Assembly: GCF_000471905.2 (NCBI RefSeq)
Contig: NW_006498549.1
Coordinates: 3,504,976 to 3,568,975, forward strand
From: Amborella trichopoda
Taxonomy: Eukaryota > Streptophyta > Magnoliopsida > Amborellales > Amborellaceae
Length of the DNA: 64,000 nucleotides
Direction of reading: 5' to 3'
Shown: positions 56,230-64,000 of the stretch, one piece after another
Position numbering within the stretch: position 1 is the stretch's first letter
Layout: every line of letters starts with the position of its first letter
The notes under the pieces: model-generated
Databases searched by the model: none
Seen by the model: the letters and a program-made list of their open reading frames with translations, nothing else
What the model was told of the DNA's origin: nothing
Position numbers and translations under genes: made by a program

Positions 56230-57200
56230 GAGAGAGAAAGAATGCAGGCGGCAATGGACTTGCGCCGGCTATCAGAAGACGGAGGAGAAGGAAAACTCAG
56301 ATGGCGATGGCTTCGACCAGCTGTGAAAGAAGAGAATACAGAGAGAGAAACCCAGGCGGCGATAGGCTCACACTGGCTGTGACAGAAGAGAAGAAAGAAA
56401 TAAAACCCAAGAGGTGCTAGGCTTGCGCCGGCTATGACAGATGAGAAGAAATAAAGAAAACCCAAACAACGCTAGGCTTGCGCCGACTGGGACAGAAGAG
56501 AAGAAAGAAAGAAAACCCAGGCAGCGCTAGGCTTGCGCCAGTTGGGACAGAAGAGAAGAAAGAAAGAAAACCCAAGCGGCGCTAGGCTTGCGCCGGCAGG
56601 GACAGAAGAGAAGAAAGAAAGAAAACTCAGGCGGTGCTAGGCTTGCACGACTATGACGGAAGAGAAAGAAAGAAAACCCAAGCGACACTCGGCTTGCGCC
56701 AGCTGGGACAGAAGAGAAGAAAGAAAGAAAACCTAGGAGGCGCTAGGGTTGCGCCGGCTGTGATAGAACAGAAGAAAGAAAGAAAACCTAGGCTGCGTTA
56801 GGCTTATGCTGGCTAGGACAGAAGAGAAGAAAGAAAAAAAACCTAGGCGGTGCTAGGCTTGTGCCGGCTGTGACAGAAGAGAATAAAGAAAGAAAACCCA
56901 GGTGGCGCTAGGTATGCACGGGCAATGACAGAAGAGAAGAAAGAAAGAAAACCCTGAAGATGCTAGGCTTGCGCCAGCTGGGATAGAAGAGAAAAAATAA
57001 AGAAAACCTAGGTAGCGCTAGCCCTGCACTGTCTAGGACATAAGAGAAGAAAGAAGGAAAACCCAGGCAGCGCTAAGCTTACGCCGGCAGTGACAAAAGA
57101 GAAGAAAGAAAGAAAACCCAAGCAGCGCTAGGCTTGCACTAGCTGTGTAGAAAAGAGAAAGAAAGAAACTCAGGCGGTGCTAAGCTTGCGCCACTCGGGC
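56230..57200 (-). repeat. ~55-bp tandem array in LTR C
   Basis: About 17 units in the plus reading, each joining a GCGCTAGGCTTGCGCCGGCT-like core to a purine run (gacagaagagaagaaag, then aaagaaaaccca). It sits downstream of the TATA box, where element B has 38-bp repeats and the solo LTR has 24-bp repeats. The core is a near-palindrome (ggcgcta / tgcgcc). Confidence 0.9.
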
Positions 57201-57606
57201 TAAGGCCTGGCTCACTGTTCATGTCTCAGGAGCAAGAAGGCATCACTCCAGGCGATAGGTCCACCATGCATGAATGGAGAAGAGAAGCACGTACAGAGAA
57301 AACATAATTGACCAGAGGAGGAAGAGAGAGAAAGAGATAAAGATGAAGGCAAGAGAGAGAGGGAGAAAGAAAGAGATAGAGATGAGGGAAGGAGAAAGAA
57401 AGGGAGAGAGAAAGAGATAGAGATGAAGGCAAGAGAGTGAAAGAAGGGAGGAGAGAGAAAATTACCTCACCGAAGGGTACCGACCCTTTTCTTCTCTCTC
57501 CTCTCTCTCTCTCCAAGACACACACCCTAACTCAAGCAAGAATCCAAGTCTCTATTGAATGTTGAAGAATAGTGTCTATCTCTTTTTTACAATTTGGCTT
57601 TATATG

Positions 57607-57614
57607 TTTATATA
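57607..57614 (-). promoter_or_regulatory. TATA box of LTR C
   Basis: TATATAAA in the minus reading, after the family-conserved gggcacaattc. Confidence 0.7.
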
Positions 57615-58924
57615 GAATTGTGCCCAAACATAGGTGGACACCCAAAAACTACCTAAAATTGAAAATAATTCAATTTAATTGAATTTAAAGAAATTCTAAA
57701 AATAGGTTCAAATTGACTGTTTTGCCTCTATCAAACAATGTATAGAATTCCAAAACAGTCCTGCTGCCCGAGAACTTGCATGATCTTTCATGGCATATCC
57801 GGGATTACTCTGATGCTCGTTTGATCAAAAGATAATTGTTTTCTTATAGGGCTTGGCATGGCGATCAATTTGATACCAACTTCGAGCCATGGATCGCATT
57901 TTTAAGACACGATGATGCGACTCGAAATTTGGATGAATCTTGAAATCTTTGAGTCAATAGTATGCTCGTTTCTTGATGTTTTTCTTCAGCTTCTTCGCTG
58001 AATCACACTAAGCATGCCATCACGATCATGTTGCAGCAAACGCAGCTCGATTTTGTGTCCGGATGATGATTTTGTCGTCTTGAGGTTTTGGCCAAAATCT
58101 TAAAACCTGGTAGCCGCAATTTACAGCAGCTTCTATGATTCTATGTGTGAAATCCAACTGTTCATCATACACGAGGTTCGGAACAGAGATAGCCTTAGAC
58201 CTTACGCACATCATGCAATTGGTTTTATGTCGGTCGGGAACATGAGCGTCGTGATTTTGCCGTCGGAGTTAGGCATGCTACTACTGAATTTTTTGAAAAT
58301 TTATTCATGGATCAACAACTTCTCTTTAGTTTTTCTCCCTGCTCGGGCGTCATCACGGGGCGTACAGCATATCAAAATGCTCGTCTTGACGAGACAAACA
58401 GGCTCACAAAATTTATGTACGATCTAACTCAGATCGAGTGAGATATAGGCCCCAAAATTCACTACCTGTGACTGTGAAAACAATACCTTTAATGGTATTT
58501 TGGTGCAAGGTGGCCACACGGGAATAGTGTACTGCCTACCCCTTTCGGTATTTTACACATAACTTTGTCCTGGAGTGTCCGATTAAGCCGAAACTTGACC
58601 CATAGGGGTTTTTAACCGTGCCGAATTCAATGGTGGTAGTCCCACAGCTATTTGATACACTGAGAATATAGCTCTAGTTACAGGGTCCATTTCAGGGTGC
58701 GAGAGGTCGATTTTGTCGAAATTGTGTCTTTGTGTTCACTGCCTTAGATATTTCTAATTACGATGAAACTTGGCAAGTGGCCTTTTGAAGTGATTATGAA
58801 GATCTTGACCAGTTTTGGAGCCATTATGAGACTGTTGAAATTCCACTGCATGTTGAGACTTTATTGACCTGCTTCCTCTTTATTCTGCATCAAGGACCAA
58901 GGTGCTGAAAAATGTGTTCAAACA

Positions 58925-60690
58925 GCTTGCCCTGCCGAATGTTGTGCTTCAAGAGAAGCGAGAAGGACAACATTTGGAAAATTTCCTTCCACTTTATTAC
59001 TTTTTTCTTCCTAGCCACAAGACCACGTGAACGCCGAGGAGTTCACGTAATGCTGCAACTAGGATGCTCAGACGTTTGGATGCAATGTACAAGTCCATCT
59101 ATGAACACTTTAAGGGCGGAAGAGACTTTTTTAGGGATCTTGTCAAAGTCCTCAACCTCATGTGGACTATTTGTGATTCTGAAGCTGAGGATTTTGTGCT
59201 GACCTTGTTAATCAAAATCAAGCTCGTCTGGCAATTGAGTGCCATGGTGAAGGGCATTATTCCCATTTGGTCTGAGTTTCTTAGTCATATATAGACAGCC
59301 AAAGAGCCTTTGATCGGTGATCATCTGCATTGTGCACCAAATATTCCTTCGCGGGCAGGGTAACTCAGTTTATCGAGGTGACCAGGTTTGGTTATAACCC
59401 CTACCCACTGTTAGCAGTCTCACGTAACAGGTCCAAAGTCATGGCTGACTTAGCCTTCTTGGGGCGTCTTTGGTTTGCTGAAGTGACTATTTTGTTTGTT
59501 TATTCTAGATGGTCTGCTGAAGAGCCTTTAGTAGGTGCTCATCTGTGTCGTGCACTAGTTATTCCTTGACGGGTAGGGTACCTCAGTTGATCGAGGTGAC
59601 CAGCTTTGAGTAAAACCCCTACTCACGTTAGCAATCTCGTGTAACAAGTTCAAAGTCATGGTTGACTTAGCCTTCTTGGGGCGTCTTTGGCATCTTTGGA
59701 GTGCATTTAGTAACCTCATAAGAATAGTGCTATTCCTCATGAGACTTGTCCTACCTTCTTGGCGAATCTTCTATCCTTCGAGTCCTTTTCATAAGTGGAC
59801 TTAGGTTATCTGAATCTTTTCCTTGAAGCACGTATCTTTGGATCCTGAAATTATGACACCAGGGATTTTTCTTTGAATGTGGGCTAAAGCCGCCTGTTGA
59901 GGCGAGCGCTGCATCAACCTGTTTATTGGTCCAAGCGTTCTTTGTGGATTTTTACTTGAACTTGGGAAGCGGTGTTGTAGAGACGATTTTCATCAACTTC
60001 CTTTTTATTTGGGGCTCTTTTACCCACGACCTTTTAGCCATGTCCACCCTTACTCTTCAATTTTGACTCACGATGCCCTTTCAGGTTTTCACCGTGCCCA
60101 GGTTTTTATTTTCACGGAACTCCTTTACTCGTGGTTTAGTGATCATGCCCATCCGGCATTTTTACTCATGGCGTTCCCTTGTGCAAGTATACACCATGCC
60201 CGCTATTCTTCTTCTTCTTCTTTTTTTTTATGAAGGCGTGTTTAGGGTCATGCCTTCGGGACCAATGTGAAGCCTTTTATCATCATGCGGCCAAGACGTG
60301 CACTACAGTTTAAGGTCATACCGCTGGATCATGGTGGTGATGAATGGCAATCTGTAGCAGCCATGAGTGAGTATGGTGATGGTTTGACTCACTTTGGGGA
60401 GATAGCATGAGCGCTGCCTGTGAAAGATGGATGACCCATGAAAGGTAGGTTAAAAATGGTGACCCACTAGCTTCCAATGAGTATGGGTGACGAAATGGTT
60501 CGTCGTCTTGTGAGCACGGGTGAGACTCACTAGAGAATGATGAAGGATGATGAAATGAATGGATTCAATGGGGAGGTAATGAAGGTGGTGTGCACACACG
60601 AACGGGTCCGTTAGGAAAGACGTGCATGAAAATACACGTAAAAGGTGTGTGCATGAATCTACGGGCGAGTTTAACGTCATGCCTTCGGGA
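58925..60690 (-). other. distal 3' UTR of element C, with a 218-bp tandem duplication
   Basis: No supported ORF. The first bases next to the LTR (gcaagc, then the gaatgttgtgcttc context) match the pre-LTR sequence in B. 59,303-59,475 is repeated at 59,521-59,693. 59,960-60,260 matches B 37,190-37,520 reversed, and 60,260-60,690 resembles B around 36,750-37,190. The plus ORFs at 58,912-59,294 have no recognisable domain and no counterpart in B. Confidence 0.6.
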
Positions 60691-61375
60691 CCCGTGCAAA
60701 GCAGTTAAATGTCATGCGACAGGGACGTGCACTATGGTTTAAGGTCATATAGCTTGGACCATGGTTATGCAGTTTAAAGTTCTAAAACTAGGACCATGCA
60801 GCTTAAGGTCATGCAACTAGACCTCCGCTACAGTTTAAGGTCATATAGTTTGGACCATCGTGTTAATCCTTTTAACGTCATGCAGCTAGGACATACACTA
60901 TCGTTTAAAGTCATATAGTTTGGACCATGCAATTTAGGGTCGTGCAGCTAGACCTTCGCTATAATTTAAGGTCGTATAGTTTGGACCATGTAATTTATGG
61001 TCGTGCACCTGGACCAAAGCTATGCAGTTTAAGGTCATGCAGTCAAGATCATGATTGTGCAGTTTAAGGTCATGCAGCACATACCATGGCTATGCAGTTT
61101 AAGGTCATGCAGCACAGACCATGGCTATGCAATTTAAGGTCATGCAACACGAACCATGGCTGTGCAGTTTAGGGTCATGCAGCACGGACCACGACCGTGT
61201 GTTTAGGGTCATGCAGCATGGACCATGATTGTGCAGCAACACGGACCATGGCTGTGCAGTTGAGGGTCATACAACACAGACTATGGTCATGCAGTTTAGG
61301 GTCATGCAGCACGGATCATGGCTGTGGAGTTTAAGGTCATGCAGCACAGACCATTGTGTGCGTTGCCATATAGGT
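60691..61375 (-). repeat. 35-bp tandem array in 3' UTR of C
   Basis: Units in the plus reading: gcagtttaaggtcatgcag, then cacggaccatggctat. This is the reverse complement of the array in B. The period is clearest at 61,020-61,350. Confidence 0.88.
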
Positions 61376-61960
61376 GGAGTTGCATGGGGAATAGGTCTAT
61401 GAATAGTAATTACACTCCCTAGGGGTCAAATGATAGCAGGGGTTTTAGATGGGAAGCAGACTTCACTGGGGAGTTAGAGGAAAAATATGACTCCCTAAGA
61501 TGAAAGATAGAACTCCATGGGGAATAAGCTCATTGAAGATAACTGGACTCCTAGGGATAACACAGCTTGGTGCGAGACTGACCCGCAGGGGATTAAGGGG
61601 TAAGCATGATCTTAACTCTGCTAGGGATCAATGGGCTGCAGTACGAGTGTAGTTCCTACTGGGGAGGAGGAACAGTAGCCTGCTCCTGACTCATTGGGGA
61701 TAATGGAACAAGTGTGGGTCCCTTATTGGTGTACCCTACTCCTAGGTGTGAGGAAGGCCCACTGGGGGTTGCAGTAGTAAAAAGTATTCTAACTTCACAG
61801 GGGATAATGAGCTACAATACGAGTATGACTCCTACTAGGGATGAGAAGTCATGGCCTGAGCTGAATGACCAGGGTATCACTTCGTTGGGATAGTAGGTCA
61901 CGATCAAGGTGCAGCTCTACTGGGGATAGCAGTAGTAAGATGCCACAGACGGCTTTTAAC
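61376..61960 (-). repeat. degenerate 'tactggggat' repeats in 3' UTR of C
   Basis: Loose 40-50-bp repeats around 'ctggggat' and 'gtgactcc'. These are the same repeats, in reverse, as B 35,640-35,990. Confidence 0.6.
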
Positions 61961-61964
61961 ATGA

Positions 61965-62150
61965 GGTGTATGATAATGGACTGTTTAGAACACAGCCTGC
62001 GCTGAGAAAGTCCACCACTGTTCCTTGGACACTCAACCGACACAAAGCCTTTTGAAAATGCAGTCGGTGCTGAGAACGTCCACCACTATTCCTTGGACTC
62101 TGAGTTGGCACTGAGCCTTTTGAAAACGCATCCGGCGCAGAGAATGGCCA
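61965..62150 (-). repeat. ~66-bp repeats (three units) in 3' UTR of C
   Basis: Three units in the plus reading containing gctgagaa, then gtccaccactgttccttgga and ccttttgaaaa. They are not seen in element B. Confidence 0.8.
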
Positions 62151-62164
62151 ACCACTGTCTCTTG

Positions 62165-62345
62165 AACACAGCTGGCACTGAGTCGCTGAGTACATAGTTC
62201 GCGCTAAAGTTTCTGAGAACTCAACCGGCAATGGCGTTACTGAGAACACAACCGGCGCTGGGGTTATTGAAAACACAACCAGTGCTGGGGTTACTGAGAA
62301 CACAACCGGCACTGGGGTTACCGAAAACATAGACAGCGCTGGGTA
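62165..62345 (-). repeat. 27-bp tandem array in 3' UTR of C
   Basis: Units ACTGAGAACACAACCGGC plus gctggggtt, about six copies. The 27-bp period preserves frame and gives a 9-residue repeat (VFSVTPAPV) on the minus strand. It has no supporting start or context, so I do not call it a gene. Confidence 0.88.
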
Positions 62346-62571
62346 GTTTCAACCACATAGTCGGCGTTGTGTGTGGGTTAGTGTTCGGGCCTTGACCCAA
62401 GCCCGACCCGGTCCTGGTCTCTGTTGCATAGGATTTCGTGGGCGACGGTAAAATCTTTTGCCTCGGACCTCTGGACAGAACCTGAACCGGTCCGACCCAT
62501 TGACGTTAGGCCTCCTTGGATGTGGCTGGGATTCCCAGTTTGCAAGGGGCATTTGAGGGAAGGATCCACCT

Positions 62572-63130
62572 GTATAAGGGGTTAAACCCCATTTTTACTG
62601 TTTTCACCGCAAGAAATCTTAAGGTAAAAAAGTTTAACGGTGAGGGTGAGGTTTCCAGCAAGGGCTTTCGGTGAGCACTCAGGGGATTCCAACAAGAACA
62701 GGCAAGGAAGGCTGCACTTTGTAGAAGTTTGTGGGAGGTTCACCGGGGAAATAGGGAACTCCGGCTGTGGTTTTGTGGGTTCTGGCAAAGGGAGGAAGAG
62801 GTAGGAGTTGTAGCAGTGGGTTGCCCAAGGTTTTCCACCAGTTTTCGTAGTTTTCCAATGGGGCGTAAGTGATTTTCCCGATGACTTGGAGAAAAGTTGC
62901 ACAGGTTTTCCAGCAACAAAAGGGGAATTCTGGAGGGAATCCCAAGGGCTTGAGGAGACGGACCGTCGTTGAAGGTGGATGGTTGCAGGGAAGGCGAACT
63001 GTTGCCCTTGGAAATCGTGCACTCATCGGGGAGATGGAGTGTCTTAAGCCGAAAAACAAGGGGTCTCAGGAACCGAGGAGGCACGAAAACAAAGAGTCAC
63101 CGGGAGGTGAACAGTCACGATGAAGAACAT
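62572..63130 (+). promoter_or_regulatory. putative antisense promoter and leader of element C
   Basis: TATAAGGGG (from 62,572) is followed by TTAAACCCC and then 'attttactgttttcacc', matching the region upstream of the antisense ORF in B. The next ~500 bp is leader-like sequence comparable in style to 1-600 of element A. The antisense ORF itself is not preserved downstream. The short ORFs on both strands (62,582-63,123) are not convincing. Confidence 0.45.
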
Positions 63131-63729
63131 GGCTGGCTCTGACTTAGGATACGCAACCGGCACTGGATGGTGAAGGGTGGTGAAAAGTAGTAAAGCCTGG
63201 CTTATGACGCCCGTTGGAAGCCAAGTCCTCCAGCACAGTAGTTAAGTCCGTTCTGTGGAAACGCATCCACTACGAACAAGGTATGCCCTCCATCATAGGC
63301 TAGCTCCTTGCCAGAGAAGTCTGCTTTGTATATTTGATATACTTGTCAGATGAATTGAAGCTGACTCGAAAATGGTTGGCTTCTTATTTTGGCCTGTAAC
63401 CATCCCTTTACTCGTCATATGAATTGAAGCCGACTCTCCAAGTGGTTTCGCTTCTTCTTCATGATGAGGGTGTTTCTTTGGTGGGTTTGCTTCTTCTTCA
63501 TGAAGAGAGCATTTCTTTGGCCTGTAAACGTCCTCTTATCCTCACATGCAATAGCAACACTTTTGGTGTCAACAGTTCTCTTTTCCTCAGATAGAAGAGA
63601 TTTCTAACCTCTCTAATAATTGGCTTTTTGGCTTGTAACTTGTAACTGCTTTTTACTACAATAAACAGAGTTAAACTTTATTCGACTGTCTTGCTTGCTT
63701 TGCATTGAGTCTCTTTTCTTGAATATGCA
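63131..63729 (-). other. 3' UTR of C next to integrase
   Basis: It matches 877-1,221 of element A (gaagccaagtcct, gaattgaagctgactc, gtaaccatcc), with local short duplications. Non-coding. Confidence 0.65.
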
Positions 63730-64000
63730 TCACGGATAGTACTTCTTTAAATATCGCTCATTGATAGGGGGCATTGCCTCCTCTCCATCAAGATGTGTCA
63801 AAATGTAGGCTCCATTTGGAGAGACTTTTTTTACTATAATGGGGCCTTCCCACTTGGGTTCAAATTTCCCTTTTCCCAACCATGCATAACGATCAGCCTC
63901 TTTACGGCCATAATTAGATCCCCACGGACGAATGAGTGGACCTTGACTGATTTGTCAAAATCCCTCTTCATCCTCCCCTGGTTGAGTTCAAGGTTCTGCT
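63730..64000 (-). CDS. integrase C-terminal end of element C (partial)
   Basis: An uninterrupted minus-strand reading from the window edge to TGA at 63,732-63,730. It contains NLELNQGRMKRDFDKSV, KGKFEPKWEGPIIVKKV, GAYIL and EEAMPPINERYLKKYYP before the stop. It is homologous to the broken C-terminus in element A (1,222-1,560) and has the WEGP motif. It keeps the stop codon that A has lost. The state of the rest of pol is unknown. Confidence 0.85.

Larger units (their letters stand above)
55342..58924 (-). repeat. 3' LTR of element C (3.58 kb)
   Basis: Minus reading from TGTTTGAACACA (58,924) to ACCTAACTA (55,342). TATATAAA lies at 57,614-57,607 (minus). The extra length relative to other copies comes from a ~55-bp array in the leader slot. 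GA-rich sequence at 57,300-57,530 corresponds to the CT-rich leader. Confidence 0.92.
55342..64000 (-). mobile_element. Tat retrotransposon C (3' LTR, 3' UTR, integrase end; continues past window)
   Basis: On the minus strand: integrase C-terminus (64,000-63,730), a 4.8 kb 3' UTR with several tandem arrays and an antisense promoter/leader, and the 3' LTR (58,924-55,342). Family membership is shown by the integrase end shared with A, the 35-bp array and pre-LTR sequence shared with B, and the LTR. RT, gag and 5' LTR should lie right of 64,000. Confidence 0.9.

Noticed and set aside
56000..57525. Leu/Ser-rich minus-strand ORFs (55,954-56,465; 57,226-57,525)
   Set aside because: GA/CT-rich LTR leader and 55-bp array; no conserved protein.
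59064..59294. 76-aa plus ORF near the 3' LTR of element C
   Set aside because: It looks protein-like in composition but has no domain I recognise and no counterpart in element B; left as unexplained 3' UTR sequence.
62165..62345. 9-residue repeat protein (VFSVTPAPV) on the minus strand at 61,956-62,330
   Set aside because: A frame-preserving 27-bp 3' UTR array without conserved start, flanking domain or counterpart in B.

Overview
The window is plant nuclear DNA, most likely from an angiosperm with a large, repeat-rich genome. I found no host gene, tRNA or rRNA. Almost every kilobase can be assigned to a retroelement, many of them nested and all apparently dead. Three signs point to a land plant: Ty3/gypsy elements of the Tat clade, with a second RNase H, very long LTRs and an antisense gene; a solo-type copia LTR; and an endogenous pararetrovirus (Caulimoviridae). 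The virus type weakly suggests a eudicot, but no species can be named.

Layout, left to right. (1) 1-11,722, minus strand: Tat element A, from its 5' LTR (8,855-11,722) through leader, gag, RT, two RNase H domains and integrase into its 3' UTR. Its 3' LTR lies left of the window. (2) 11,723-13,861: a plus-strand LTR fragment of the same family, abutting A head-to-head, so A probably inserted into it. (3) 13,862-17,385: a decayed gypsy pol end followed by a distantly related LTR with its own tandem arrays. (4) 17,386-46,370: a tandem run of a non-coding LTR retrotransposon, here called R, on the minus strand with a tRNA-iMet primer site, in the order internal-LTR-internal-LTR-internal-LTR-internal. 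Two plus-strand Tat insertions sit 38 bp apart in its second LTR: a solo LTR (25,069-28,057, target duplication GTGGG) and the 13.5 kb element B (28,101-41,614, target duplication ATAAT/ATAAC). (5) 46,376-47,016: a copia-type LTR with its polypurine tract. (6) 47,282-55,312, minus strand: an endogenous pararetrovirus in head-to-tail arrangement, one nearly complete but broken genome plus part of a second. (7) 55,342-64,000, minus strand: Tat element C, with its 3' LTR, a 4.8 kb 3' UTR full of tandem arrays, and the integrase C-terminus running off the end.

How the parts relate. Elements A, B and C are one family. A keeps the pol domains. B has lost pol but keeps LTRs, primer site, part of gag and an antisense ORF of about 450 codons. 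C shows the 3' UTR in full. The antisense ORF has its own conserved leader and a TATA-like box, so the family seems to carry a second transcription unit facing pol. The LTR leader, just downstream of the TATA box, holds a different tandem array in different members (38-bp, 24-bp, about 55-bp), and the 3' UTR holds 26-, 27-, 35- and about 66-bp arrays. This repeat-generating behaviour is the most interesting signal here. All coding regions in the window carry stops or frameshifts.
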